From a virus: DNA of 63,367 nucleotides. The stretch is from positions 1 through 63,367 of IMG/VR virus record IMGVR_UViG_3300013137_000021; one strand, written 5' to 3'. Shown in pieces: positions 43,469 through 50,930 of the stretch (position 1 is the first letter of the stretch; every line of letters begins with the position of its first letter). Under the pieces are notes generated by a model. It saw nothing but the letters and a program-made list of their open reading frames with translations, was not told the DNA's origin and did not search any database. The position numbers and the translations under genes are program-made.

Positions 43469-45135
43469 GCCGCGTGCCCCCCCACTCTTCGGGTGATTGG
43501 CATAACCATCGGAGATGCTTGCTGGCCAAACTCGTAAGCCGCAATGGTGGCTGAATTCATGGCCATCGCATAATGGTTCTCGACATGCTGCCCGGAGATG
43601 TAATTACGCTTGGTGACGCCGTTAGCCTTGTGCTCCCATTTGACGATCAATTTCTTGAGATGCCGGCGTGCATCCTCAACTAAAGACAGGGCCGCGCCTT
43701 CACAGAGGGAACGCTTGGGAAGCCAGATCAAACCGGCCTCTATCTTGTCTATGAATGCATCCAGACTTTCGGTTCTGTCCTGGCTCACGACGTCGATCTT
43801 ATAGATACCCTCGTGAAGTTCCTCCCCCCGTTTCAACTCCTTGCCCTGAAAATACTGAATCGCCACCCGTCCGGGATGCCTCGAAGCAAACGCCTTTGCG
43901 GAGTGCTTGCTTGGAAGGGCATCCACCACACAGAAGGCTATGCCGAATTTTTCCATGAAGTAGTCAAGGCGGTCCCACGACTCCACTTCCTCGAAGAAAC
44001 TGAACAGGGAAAGCGCACCGCTGCGGATATTAATCGCCACGTGCAGCCGGTCGCCCTGGTCAACCCCCATGAAAGCGCCAATTGCCCCCTCATAGGCCCA
44101 GCCATAGTCGCCTTCACGCTGATTCAGGAGCGTGTCTGTAACCCTGGCCGCGCCCCCGCCGTAAGGGAAGCCTAGAATACTGATCGTAAACCGACTCATC
44201 TTGCTCTGAGAACGGCGTGACTCTTTCCATTCCTGCATGACCGAAGAGGCGTAATTCGGGTAATCAGGCGGGCATATCTGCGTGTACAATTGGCTGAGAT
44301 GATAGCCACGGCGTTTCTTGGACGGTTGGTGTGCAACCCATACGCCCTTGCTCATGTCGAGTTGCGCCCCGCAATTCTCACAGCCTCGGTAATGTGTGGC
44401 GCCGTCGGGAAATTTCTTGCTGCGTCGCTGATTGCTAGAAAGTTCGAGGAAATTCTTAGGGAAGTTCAGTTCGAGGACGTTATCTTTGTTGCCGCAGCTA
44501 GGGCAGATCAGGTGCCAATATCGTTGATCCGACCCAGCGAACATGAAATCAATGTCTTGGCCTGGTAGACCCGGCTGAGAGAGCGCATGTATCCATTGCA
44601 GATCCGAGTGCATAACCCGGTCACGGGCGAGCTGCAAATTGTCAGGATTGATCTCTGATGTCTCATCGAAGAAAATCGCGTCGCCATCGACGCTCTTCGC
44701 GCGGCCCCGCGTATAGAGCCCCCTGAAAAAGATGGAGCCAAAGCCAATGTCTTTCAGGCCGACGTTGTTAATGGCTCCGACCCTATCTCTTAGATATGTG
44801 CTTTCATTTAGAATCGGCAAACATCGGTTGTTAGAGAAATCTGAAACCGCATCATCGTCCTGGAAAAAGTACAGGGCCTTCTTGCCCAGATGTTCGGCAA
44901 CGTAGATGCCCTTCAGAAGTTCGACGGTGGAAATACCGACCTGGGCGGCTTTTTCAAACGTCTGATCCGGGCTGTCATCCCAGATGATATCCCGCAGGTA
45001 CTCATGGCCAAGGAGTGAGTAGGGTGATTGCCGAATCTGTACCCGTGAACGCTTAAACAGCCACTCATGAAACGGCATCCGCCGTTGCGCTCCGACGAGT
45101 TCCTTGACTGGGATTATCTGTTCGAGAATGCTCAT
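43465..45135 (-). CDS. Large terminase subunit (GpA/TerL family)
   Basis: 556 aa with the lambda gpA-type layout. The ATPase part contains 'FEKAAQVGISTVELLKGIYVAEHLGKKALYFFQDDDAVSDFS' and the acidic 'DGDAIFFDETSEINPD' (Walker B-like FFDE). A zinc-type insertion CPSCGN...CENCG follows. The nuclease part has 'GAFMGVDQGDRLHVAI' (GVDQG) and 'IAFCVVDALPSKH'. The Walker A is degenerate (AAQVGIST), as in some GpA proteins. It packages DNA with the small subunit upstream. Confidence 0.85.
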   Translation of the reverse strand: MSILEQIIPVKELVGAQRRMPFHEWLFKRSRVQIRQSPYSLLGHEYLRDIIWDDSPDQTFEKAAQVGISTVELLKGIYVAEHLGKKALYFFQDDDAVSDFSNNRCLPILNESTYLRDRVGAINNVGLKDIGFGSIFFRGLYTRGRAKSVDGDAIFFDETSEINPDNLQLARDRVMHSDLQWIHALSQPGLPGQDIDFMFAGSDQRYWHLICPSCGNKDNVLELNFPKNFLELSSNQRRSKKFPDGATHYRGCENCGAQLDMSKGVWVAHQPSKKRRGYHLSQLYTQICPPDYPNYASSVMQEWKESRRSQSKMSRFTISILGFPYGGGAARVTDTLLNQREGDYGWAYEGAIGAFMGVDQGDRLHVAINIRSGALSLFSFFEEVESWDRLDYFMEKFGIAFCVVDALPSKHSAKAFASRHPGRVAIQYFQGKELKRGEELHEGIYKIDVVSQDRTESLDAFIDKIEAGLIWLPKRSLCEGAALSLVEDARRHLKKLIVKWEHKANGVTKRNYISGQHVENHYAMAMNSATIAAYEFGQQASPMVMPITRRVGGHAA

Positions 45136-45716
45136 TGCAGCGGTTCACCATTCTCCGCAATGGTCTCTTCGATAGTGGCTTCAGCGATGGCCGCAGCTTC
45201 CTCGATGCGCTCCTTGATCTGCACAAAGAGTTCCGGATGGTCGGCCATTTCCTTGCGGATTTCCTCTTGAAGCTGTTCCTTGGCCTTCATGAGAGACCTG
45301 CGCTGCACAGCGGCAGATTTCTCTTTGTCCGCGCTCATTCTGCCGATGCTTGACCAGGTTTGGACGGTCCGTTGCAGGGCCAAGACCAAAGCCCCCATTT
45401 CCTCAATGGTCTTCTTGGTGCGAACGCTGGGCAGATCGCAGATCCAACCCTCGATCTTGTTGGCGAGGATGATGCAGCACCGCTCCTCAACCGGCAGATA
45501 CTGAAGGTCGCGGTAATCAGCGTCGGTCATATTGCCGGGGCGCTGGCGAGCAGCCCACGTCTGAAGAAAGCGGAATTCGGTCTTGTAGCCGTGATGCTCT
45601 AGAATTTGCATCCCCTGCCATGCAGGGCCTTTGATGAGTGCCCACTGGACCAACTCAACGCGGATATCTTCGGGCAGGCGGTCAAACGCAGTAATGGGCA
45701 TGAGTTTCGCGGCCAT
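45132..45716 (-). CDS. Small terminase subunit (Mu gp27/DUF3486-like)
   Basis: 194 aa. The N-terminal helix-turn-helix look (LPEDIRVELVQWALIKGPAWQGMQILEHHGYKTEFRFLQTWAARQ) is followed by a long helical, coiled-coil C-terminus (RSLMKAKEQLQEEIRKEMADHPELFVQIKERIEEAAAIAE). It is coupled to the large subunit by a 4-base overlap. It should recognise the phage DNA and present it to the large subunit. Mu-family placement is tentative. Confidence 0.7.
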   Translation of the reverse strand: MAAKLMPITAFDRLPEDIRVELVQWALIKGPAWQGMQILEHHGYKTEFRFLQTWAARQRPGNMTDADYRDLQYLPVEERCCIILANKIEGWICDLPSVRTKKTIEEMGALVLALQRTVQTWSSIGRMSADKEKSAAVQRRSLMKAKEQLQEEIRKEMADHPELFVQIKERIEEAAAIAEATIEETIAENGEPLQ

Positions 45717-45719
45717 GTG

Positions 45720-45932
45720 CTATGGAGCCTCCCGTTTATTCACAACGGGGGTCAGCGGGGACGGCAAGAAGAGATTCAGCAGGGCCTGGGCAATGGCTTG
45801 GTATTTCAACCAGTCCGGTTCCCCCACAATGCCCGCGCCGGTGAGGACCATACCAATCCCACCCAAGATATTGATAAAGATGCTCGGATGCAGCTTCACG
45901 TAGGCTTGAAGCTTCGCCCATACGTCACTCAT
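45720..45932 (-). CDS. Small membrane protein, 70 aa, first gene of the late block
   Basis: 70 aa with one clear membrane stretch (IFINILGGIGMVLTGAGIV) and a helical C-terminus. It is reminiscent of small holin-like proteins found next to terminase genes. ATG 45932 follows GACGGAGGCAATC. It is the first gene of the late transcript as far as I can see. A second holin is a possibility. Confidence 0.55.
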   Translation of the reverse strand: MSDVWAKLQAYVKLHPSIFINILGGIGMVLTGAGIVGEPDWLKYQAIAQALLNLFLPSPLTPVVNKREAP

Positions 45933-46171
45933 GATTGCCTCCGTCCATTGTGAATAGTGGCGAACGCACCCGTATTTCCCGGAAGGGCAAGAAAATTTCG
46001 GAGTGACAAGATCCTGGGAAATTGCGCCAATGGCGAGTCATTGAAGAAGAACGGGCAATATCGGCGGGGCGCAGGAATGCAGTGCCGCCGAGGGCGTGTT
46101 CGCCGCTACGATGTGAGAAAAGGGCTGATGCTACTATGGTAAGGGGTTGCGCCGAAGTTGCGTGCTGCGAC

Positions 46172-46202
46172 GTTATATCATGTCGGTGAGCAGTCCTTGC
46201 AA
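46172..46202 (-). promoter_or_regulatory. Weak candidate late promoter
   Basis: On the minus strand TTGCAA (46197-46202) and TATAAC (46172-46177) are separated by 19 bases, longer than ideal. It lies about 240 bases upstream of the first late gene. The long leader in between has no convincing gene. A phage activator may be needed. Low confidence. Confidence 0.25.
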
Positions 46203-46227
46203 GTCGGCGCGCTCCTTTGGTACTTCT

Positions 46228-46248
46228 CAACATACCTTCGGTATGTTG
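46228..46248. promoter_or_regulatory. 9-bp perfect inverted repeat in the gap before the late genes
   Basis: CAACATACC (46228-46236) pairs with GGTATGTTG (46240-46248) around TTC. The symmetrical form suits a dimeric repressor/activator operator or a small hairpin. It lies in the 650-base gap between the late genes and the attachment region, upstream of the candidate late promoter. Confidence 0.45.
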
Positions 46249-46431
46249 TGGCGTCCTTTTCACTCATAGCTACACAATGTCAAGCACAAAGTGCAAAAAA
46301 CCTGTTCTGAACACAAATTGGAATGCGTGTTTCTTGTTTACAGTCACCCCATTTCAGCACAATGCGAACACATTTACCGCTATGGCCTGGGAATCACGGG
46401 GAATCCAGCGCCCCCCCACCCTCCTGGTCGT

Positions 46432-46451
46432 GGGTGACTATTGGGGTGACT
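46432..46451. repeat. Integrase arm-type direct repeats, left
   Basis: GGGTGACT occurs at 46432-46439 and again at 46444-46451 (12-base period). The same pair with the same spacing lies on the other side of the tRNA-like core at 46687-46706. Paired repeats flanking a core are what lambda-type integrases bind with their arm domain. Inference from layout. Confidence 0.55.
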
Positions 46452-46541
46452 GTTGTATTTCGGCTATTTCGGTAAATTAGTGAAAATATTAGGGGTGAGA
46501 TTCGGGGAAAAGGGATGATTTTCGGCCCCACAAAACACGAA

Positions 46542-46568
46542 AGGGACTCGGAAAGTCTCCGAATCCCT
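46542..46568 (+). terminator. Hairpin next to the attachment core
   Basis: AGGGACTCGGA (46542-46552) pairs with TCCGAATCCCT (46558-46568), 11 bp with one wobble, loop AAGTC. On the plus strand it is followed by TGGGTTTTTGC, a short T-run. On the minus strand it lies just after the integrase and the tRNA-like 3' end, so it may also end integrase transcription. Confidence 0.6.
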
Positions 46569-46579
46569 TGGGTTTTTGC

Positions 46580-46629
46580 TGGTGGCGGTGCAGGGACTTG
46601 AACCCCGGACACTGCGGATATGAGCCGCA
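46580..46629 (-). other. 3' part of a CAT-anticodon tRNA: probable attP core
   Basis: On the minus strand this reads as the anticodon arm (TGCGG CTCATAT CCGCA, anticodon CAT at 46620-46622), a variable loop, a T-arm with TTCAAGT loop, and an acceptor end CACCGCC-A-CCA. The 5' half (D-arm and 5' acceptor) is not present: upstream is TTTTCTGGGGAATT. Phages that integrate into tRNA genes carry exactly such a 3' portion. The target would be a tRNA-Met or tRNA-Ile(CAT) gene. It lies just downstream of the integrase. Confidence 0.8.
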
Positions 46630-46656
46630 AATTCCCCAGAAAATACGTTAAATATA

Positions 46657-47799
46657 TTAGCCTGTTGCGGTCCTGTTTGTTTTTATGGGTGACTGTTTGG
46701 GTGACTCTTGTTCCCGTGAAGTGTCTATCATTTGTTCCAAGGCCGCGCGAATCTCCCGTTGAAAAGGGGGAACATATTTCATGGATGTTTTGATGTCTCT
46801 ATGCCCAAGGGCGCCCTTAATCAACAGGACATTGCCGTGGGTGACTTCCGCTACCCGTTTAGCAAAATGGTGTCTGAGATCGTGGAATCGAAAGGGCCGT
46901 TTGATCCTTGCCAATGCCTTAACAATCGCGAAAGATTTCCGAACTTGGAGATATGGCCGTCCGGTCCTCGGGTTTGGGAAATACCATCCATCTTCATTTG
47001 GCTCTATATCATGCAAAGCCTTTCTTACCACTGAGTTCATATATGCCTGATGTGATCGGTTGCCCTTCTGCCGTACATTAATGACACCCGCTATGAAATC
47101 AACCTCGTCGGCTCGTAACCGAAATACATTGGCGGCCCGCATCCCTGTGTAAATGGCTACGGCCAGCATTTCATAAAATCGCGGAGGCGATCCGCCTGTA
47201 AGGCCCTTCGCTGCCAAGAGAATGTCGGCCTCTTCCTTCAATGTGAGTTCCCGCACGAGGGTATTGTCTGGCCGATAGCGATTCACGGCCTCAAAGGGAT
47301 TCGGCAAACGGCCCTTGAGGGAATAATTCCACGCAGCGCAACCCATCTCCAGGTGCCGGTCACAGTTCGCTGGGGCCGCACCGCTCTGTCTTAAAAAGGT
47401 CTGAAAGCGTCTCAAAATATCAGGGGTGATCTCATTACAGAGCCCATCACCACAAAAATCAATAAGCCGCCTGAGATACAAGCGAGCGTGGGCATAGTAA
47501 CGTCTCTTTTCCGCCTTGAGCTTATCCAGGTACGCGTCGGCAACCTGGGCCAACGTCACGATCACCGTCTGTCTGCTTTCCTTGACACCTATGGAGTGCA
47601 ACCATTCCGCATATTCTGTCTGTGCTTCAGAGAGCGTCCGGGCCTGCAATCTGCGGATATAGCGCTTCCCGTCGATGATTCTGCGGAAATAGAACTGCCG
47701 CTCGTCGCTTCTTTTCTCCCCACACAAAGGACAGGCCCCTTTGCGAGCGTCAAAGAGGTTCCGGCAGCCTCTATTTTGGCAGCGTTGAAGGATAGTCAT
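46657..47799 (-). CDS. int: Tyrosine-recombinase integrase with N-terminal zinc motif
   Basis: 380 aa from ATG 47799; a longer ORF to 47892 would overlap the preceding gene. An N-terminal zinc-type motif (CQNRGCRNLF...CPLCGEK) is followed by a core-binding domain. The catalytic domain has Arg in AIYTGMRAANVFRLR (about 221), HDLRHHFAKR (307-311), GALGHRD (His 333) and the nucleophile Tyr in SMKYVPP (about 342). The gene ends about 28 bases from the tRNA-like core. It should catalyse integration and excision. It contains one arm-type repeat pair at its 3' end. Confidence 0.9.
   Translation of the reverse strand: MTILQRCQNRGCRNLFDARKGACPLCGEKRSDERQFYFRRIIDGKRYIRRLQARTLSEAQTEYAEWLHSIGVKESRQTVIVTLAQVADAYLDKLKAEKRRYYAHARLYLRRLIDFCGDGLCNEITPDILRRFQTFLRQSGAAPANCDRHLEMGCAAWNYSLKGRLPNPFEAVNRYRPDNTLVRELTLKEEADILLAAKGLTGGSPPRFYEMLAVAIYTGMRAANVFRLRADEVDFIAGVINVRQKGNRSHQAYMNSVVRKALHDIEPNEDGWYFPNPRTGRPYLQVRKSFAIVKALARIKRPFRFHDLRHHFAKRVAEVTHGNVLLIKGALGHRDIKTSMKYVPPFQREIRAALEQMIDTSREQESPKQSPIKTNRTATG
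46687..46706. repeat. Integrase arm-type direct repeats, right
   Basis: GGGTGACT at 46687-46694 and 46699-46706, again with a 12-base period, inside the last codons of the integrase. Same orientation and spacing as 46432-46451 on the far side of the core. A further single GGGTGACT occurs at 46839. Confidence 0.55.
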
Positions 47800-47804
47800 T
47801 TGTC

Positions 47805-48059
47805 TCACTTTGAAAACCGGCTCAACAACACGAAGAATATGATCGTGAGTGCAAGAAGGCTCGCTACCCAATGTTCTTTCAAGTCCTCCCAAAAGGTTGT
47901 TGTTGGTTGATTACCGCATATCATACAGCGAATCGGGTAAAAGGGTAAGGCAACCAGCCATATCCCCCCGGTCACGAGGCAAGCGATAAAGGTGCCGATT
48001 CCGAAGGCCCGCTTATGACCGGTGACCTTCCCGCAATTTTCACATGCATGCATTCGCAT
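47805..48059 (-). CDS. Zinc-ribbon, two-helix membrane protein (LITAF-like layout), 84 aa
   Basis: ATG 48059 is chosen because GGAGG lies 6 bases upstream; a GTG at 48101 is possible. The protein has CENCGKVTGHKR, then a hydrophobic segment (GIGTFIACLVTGGIWLVALPF), then YPIRCMICGNQ, then a second membrane segment (VASLLALTIIFFVLLS). Two CxxC pairs flanking a membrane-inserted stretch is a LITAF-like layout. It lies between repressor and integrase, a place where lysogeny and exclusion genes are often found. Function unproven. Confidence 0.6.
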   Translation of the reverse strand: MRMHACENCGKVTGHKRAFGIGTFIACLVTGGIWLVALPFYPIRCMICGNQPTTTFWEDLKEHWVASLLALTIIFFVLLSRFSK

Positions 48060-48160
48060 CTTGGCCTCCGCGCGTACGCGTACCTCTCTAACGCTCTCCA
48101 CATGCTAGCTTCATGACTTGGCGACACGTGCGTCACGGTGCCCGCCAATCCCGCCCCCCC

Positions 48161-48274
48161 CTACCTCAATATGCTCCAAACGGCAATTGCACAGCCGATT
48201 AATGCGAATATCGCCCGGACGATTAATGCCCCCCTTTGTCGTTTCCATGAAACCGTGACGGGAAAAACAAACAT
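48161..48274 (-). CDS. Possible small membrane protein, 37-44 aa
   Basis: An ORF from ATG 48274 (or TTG 48295) to TAG 48161 encodes a hydrophobic peptide with two short membrane-like stretches (VVIMFVFPVTV, and LIVRAIFALIGCAIAVWSI). It lies just downstream of the repressor. No clear ribosome-binding site. Tentative. Confidence 0.3.
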   Translation of the reverse strand: MFVFPVTVSWKRQRGALIVRAIFALIGCAIAVWSILR

Positions 48275-48307
48275 GATAACCACCAGGGACAGCAATGAAT
48301 ATTCGTT

Positions 48308-48628
48308 TTAAGCCCCCCGCTTTTTACAACGGGCGGAAGCCTGAACCTCGCAAGGTGCGCCCCCTCCGCCCTGCGGCACAGTCTCAGCGCGAATAATCCT
48401 CTCGCCCCACATAAGTTTGGCAGTGTCTACATAGGAAAGCAGTAGCACGTTGCTAATTAACTCAACAGTTTCTGGCCTTACAACCTCAACTCTAGTCCAT
48501 TCACTCTTTTTATTTGCCATATTCTGGGAATTCCACCCAAATTTAGCAAACCAGTCTCTATCAGACATTCCTTCAGGTTTTAGCCCCATAAACCTGTCAT
48601 AAAAGTTGTTTTTTATTTTTTTGTCCAT
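48308..48628 (-). CDS. Lysogeny repressor-like XRE-type protein, 106 aa
   Basis: The ORF extends to 48997 but the upstream part covers the switch and the Cro-like gene, so ATG 48628 is chosen. The product has a compact helix-turn-helix look (DRDWFAKFGWNSQNMANKKSEWTRVEVVRPETVELISNVLLLSYV). It is divergent from the Cro-like gene across a 144-base gap, the standard immunity layout. No cleavage (LexA-type) domain is seen, so induction may go through the antirepressor. Assignment rests mainly on context. Confidence 0.6.
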   Translation of the reverse strand: MDKKIKNNFYDRFMGLKPEGMSDRDWFAKFGWNSQNMANKKSEWTRVEVVRPETVELISNVLLLSYVDTAKLMWGERIIRAETVPQGGGGAPCEVQASARCKKRGA

Positions 48629-48772
48629 ACGCGCAAAAATAGCTTGCCTTTCGTATAGGCTATAAACTATAAACTGTGAACCATAAGATCCTTCCACGGG
48701 AAGTCCCCTCCGTAGGGCATAGCCTACAGCGGACACATCAGAAAAGTCAAGAGAAAATGCCAAGGGAGAATT
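48629..48772. promoter_or_regulatory. Immunity switch: divergent promoters and operator-like repeats
   Basis: Minus strand: TTCACA, 17 bases, TATACG is a fair sigma70-like promoter for the repressor. Plus strand: TTGCCT, 18 bases, TATAAA may serve the Cro-like gene. Tandem TATAAAC repeats occur near 48660-48675. TTCC-ACG-GGAA (about 48692-48702) and GTAGG-N6-CCTAC (48712-48727) are symmetric and may be operators. Assignments are by eye. Confidence 0.5.
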
Positions 48773-49009
48773 ATGTCTTCGATAGCTGAACGGTTGGAGG
48801 CCGAGCGGTTGCCGGGTGAAAGCGACAGAGCGTTTGCTAAGAGGGCCGGCCTGAAGTGGGTGACTAGCCTTCAGGACATCCTGGGCGGCAAGGAACCGAG
48901 GGAGCGAACAATAAACAGGCTTATTGAGAACCTTGGGCATGACGCAGCCTATTGGCGTTATGGGATTAACACGCATAACGGGGAGGAAAGATGTCAAACG
49001 ATCTCATAG
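48773..49009 (+). CDS. Cro-like helix-turn-helix protein, 78 aa
   Basis: 78 aa with an XRE-type pattern: AERLEAERLPGESDRAFAKRAGLKWVTSLQDILGGKEPRERTINRLIENLG. AGGGAGA precedes ATG 48773. It is the first rightward gene, facing the repressor across the switch, so it should act as the lytic-side regulator. It overlaps the antirepressor start by 19 bases. Confidence 0.75.
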   Translation: MSSIAERLEAERLPGESDRAFAKRAGLKWVTSLQDILGGKEPRERTINRLIENLGHDAAYWRYGINTHNGEERCQTIS

Positions 49010-49812
49010 TGAAACATTTCGAGGGAAGGCCGATAACGTTTCGCGTTGAGGGTGAAAAGCTCTGCTTGAGCGGCGAAGATATCGGCAAACATCTGGGCTA
49101 CAAGAATCCAGCGGAAGCAGTGAGCCGACTTTTCCGGCTGCACGCTGACGAATTCGATAATGATTGCGCCCAAATGTCAGTTATGAACATTCCGGGTGGA
49201 CCTCCAAGACGGGAACGCGTTTTTACCCTTGATGGCTTGATTCTGCTCTGCATGTTCAGTGAGCAACCTGTTGCAAAGAAATTCCGTCGGTGGCTGCGCA
49301 AGATAGCCAAGGAAGTCATGACCACCGGCCAATACGCTAACCCGCAGCTTCTCAGCATGATCGAGGAGAGCCGCAAGTTTCAAGCCCATTTCCTCGAATC
49401 GCACGTCACTCTGTCCAAGTTAGTTGATTCCATGAAGCATAGCCAGGAATTGCTCCGTCAGGAAATAGAGACCCTGAAAGGCCGACCGTTTCTGCTTTCA
49501 TCGAGTATCGAACTGGACACCCGCGAATGGTACACGGCAGGGCAGTATGTGCGTCAGGTTCTTCGGCCACAAAACTTGCCCAAGAGATTCAATTCAGGGG
49601 GGTCATTTGATGTTTACGCGGCCGAAGAGCACAACAAAATCGTGGGCGGATACCCTCGCCAACGGTCGCGGCGTCACATCGGGAAATTGATGGAATTCGT
49701 ATTCCCGCCTGGAGCGGAGACTTCCATTTTTGTTCGTACCACTTACGAGAAATACAGGCAACTTCAGGCTGAGAGACAGCGGAAGCTACCGTTGAGAATA
49801 GCGACAAAATGA
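48991..49812 (+). CDS. BRO-N antirepressor
   Basis: 273 aa. Residues about 1-110 match the BRO-N domain: FRVEGEKLCLSGEDIGKHLGYKNPAEAVSRLFRLHADEF...RRERVFTLDGLILLCMFSEQPVAKKFRRWLRKIAKEVM. The C-terminal part holds a coil (SMKHSQELLRQEIETLKGRPF) and a basic domain different from the common KilA/ANT types. GGGGAGG lies 5 bases before ATG 48991. Such proteins release repression in other temperate phages; here it is directly after the Cro-like gene. Confidence 0.85.
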   Translation: MSNDLIVKHFEGRPITFRVEGEKLCLSGEDIGKHLGYKNPAEAVSRLFRLHADEFDNDCAQMSVMNIPGGPPRRERVFTLDGLILLCMFSEQPVAKKFRRWLRKIAKEVMTTGQYANPQLLSMIEESRKFQAHFLESHVTLSKLVDSMKHSQELLRQEIETLKGRPFLLSSSIELDTREWYTAGQYVRQVLRPQNLPKRFNSGGSFDVYAAEEHNKIVGGYPRQRSRRHIGKLMEFVFPPGAETSIFVRTTYEKYRQLQAERQRKLPLRIATK

Positions 49813-49865
49813 GTTCCATGCTGAGCGAAGCCAGGTGGAGCAGAGCAGAGCAAAGGAACACCAAA

Positions 49866-50081
49866 ATGAGCGACCGCGAACAATCGAACAAGCCGCCTCG
49901 GTTATGGCTACCCCCGATGCTTTTCGCTCTCAAGGGCATGTTTTTCGGCAGGGGCGGGCACTTCCTTTGCCCGGATTGCCGTAACGATGAGGGATGCCGT
50001 GGGTGCCCCGTAAGCTATCGGGACATGGGAAATGGGCCAGAATACTACAGGCATGTGATTCACGGTGGCAAGACAGCATGA
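49866..50081 (+). CDS. Cys-rich small protein, 71 aa
   Basis: ATG 49866 has AAAGGA 8 bases upstream; an ATG at 49809 that overlaps the antirepressor stop is an alternative (90 aa). Cysteines lie in FLCPDCRNDEGCRGCPV, a likely zinc or metal knuckle. A hydrophobic patch precedes it (LWLPPMLFALKGMFF). It overlaps the first HU-like gene by 4 bases. Function unknown. Confidence 0.55.
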   Translation: MSDREQSNKPPRLWLPPMLFALKGMFFGRGGHFLCPDCRNDEGCRGCPVSYRDMGNGPEYYRHVIHGGKTA

Positions 50082-50353
50082 CCAGGTTGGACCTCGTAAA
50101 CGAACTCACCCGCGCCGGGGGCTTGAGCCGTACCAAGTCCTACGACGTGGTGAGACTCCTGTTACAGACGATCAGAGCAGCAATAAAGAATGGCGAGAAT
50201 GTCAACCTCAATGCCTTCGGGCATTGGCACTGGGTAACACTGTTGGGTCGGAAAATTCGCAATCCACTCACGGGCAAAGTCAGGCGCCTGCCGAGTAGGA
50301 GGGTGCTGCGATTCAAGTTAGCCAAGGATATCAGGAAGAAGGACGAGGAATGA
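50078..50353 (+). CDS. HU/IHF-like DNA-binding protein 1
   Basis: 91 aa. HU fold pattern: LVNELTRAGGLSRTKSYDVVRLLLQTIRAAIKNGENVNLNAFGHWHWV, then arm region with RNPLTGKVRRLPSRRVLRFK. The RNP tip with the intercalating-type Pro is present. I chose ATG 50078, overlapping the previous stop; the longer ORF is upstream shadow. HU proteins bend DNA and can aid integration, replication or packaging. First of three in this operon. Confidence 0.8.
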   Translation: MTRLDLVNELTRAGGLSRTKSYDVVRLLLQTIRAAIKNGENVNLNAFGHWHWVTLLGRKIRNPLTGKVRRLPSRRVLRFKLAKDIRKKDEE

Positions 50354-50655
50354 GCGGCAAGAAAGGCAAGAGGGAACTTATCGACGGGCTGATGCGAGGC
50401 GGACACATGACCGCTATAGAAGCCAGACGAGCCGCCGATCTCTTCCTCGCCTATCTCTATGACACGCTGCTCGCTGGTAAGAGTCTCCGTTTGCCCAAAA
50501 TGGGCACCTTCCGGGTGGTCCGCCGCAAGGCCACGACCGGTGTTAATCCGTATACCCATAAACGCATCCGAATCCCGGCGAAGAGGGCGCTCTCTTGGCG
50601 CACATCTGAATACTTCAAGGACGAACTCAATAAGACGAAAGGTGAAGAGCGATGA
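50350..50655 (+). CDS. HU/IHF-like DNA-binding protein 2
   Basis: 101 aa. ELIDGLMRGGHMTAIEARRAADLFLAYLYDTLLAGKSLRLPKMGTFRVVRRKATTGVNPYTHKRIRIPAKRALSW is a clear HU/IHF pattern, with an NP tip and PAKRALSW in place of PAKxxPxF. Overlaps the first by 4 bases, so they are likely made together and could form a heterodimer. Confidence 0.8.
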   Translation: MSGKKGKRELIDGLMRGGHMTAIEARRAADLFLAYLYDTLLAGKSLRLPKMGTFRVVRRKATTGVNPYTHKRIRIPAKRALSWRTSEYFKDELNKTKGEER

Positions 50656-50930
50656 GCGCCTTCTCGGTTCCGGGCTTCATCACCGCGGCAGTGGCGGCTC
50701 AACATTTGGGCATCAGCTACGATGCCATGATCCTTTGGCTGAAGGCACGGCGGATTGAGCACTTGAAGATCCGCATCAAGAAGCGTGACACCTGGCTGGT
50801 ATCGGAACTGGATCTTGCGAGGTTCATCACCGAGAACACGGTTGCGAGAAAGGTCGAGGACGAGGAACAGGGCCGGCCGCGCCGAGTCGGCAGACCCTCG
50901 ATAATAAAGATGGAGGCAAAGAGAGGATGA
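50652..50930 (+). CDS. Excisionase/MerR-like helix-turn-helix protein, 92 aa
   Basis: 92 aa. FITAAVAAQHLGISYDAMILWLKARRIEHLKIRIKKRDTWLVSELDLARFI resembles excisionase-type winged helix proteins, followed by a basic tail (GRPRRVGRPSIIK, an AT-hook-like GRP pattern). Coupled by 4-base overlaps on both sides. It may direct excision or transcription. Distance from the integrase does not exclude it. Confidence 0.6.
   Translation: MSAFSVPGFITAAVAAQHLGISYDAMILWLKARRIEHLKIRIKKRDTWLVSELDLARFITENTVARKVEDEEQGRPRRVGRPSIIKMEAKRG

Noticed and set aside
45925-46263. 112-aa minus-strand ORF upstream of the first late gene
   Set aside because: Composition is Arg/Ser/His-rich without structure, it overlaps the small membrane gene, and it covers the 9-bp inverted repeat and candidate promoter.
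46217-46480. 87-aa plus-strand ORF in the attachment region
   Set aside because: No box, Cys/Phe-rich random composition, and it covers arm-type repeats.
46580-46629. A complete functional tRNA gene
   Set aside because: The D-arm and 5' acceptor strand are missing; only the 3' part matches.
48629-48997. N-terminal extension of the repressor ORF
   Set aside because: It would cover the promoter region and lie opposite the Cro-like gene; composition is unlike protein.
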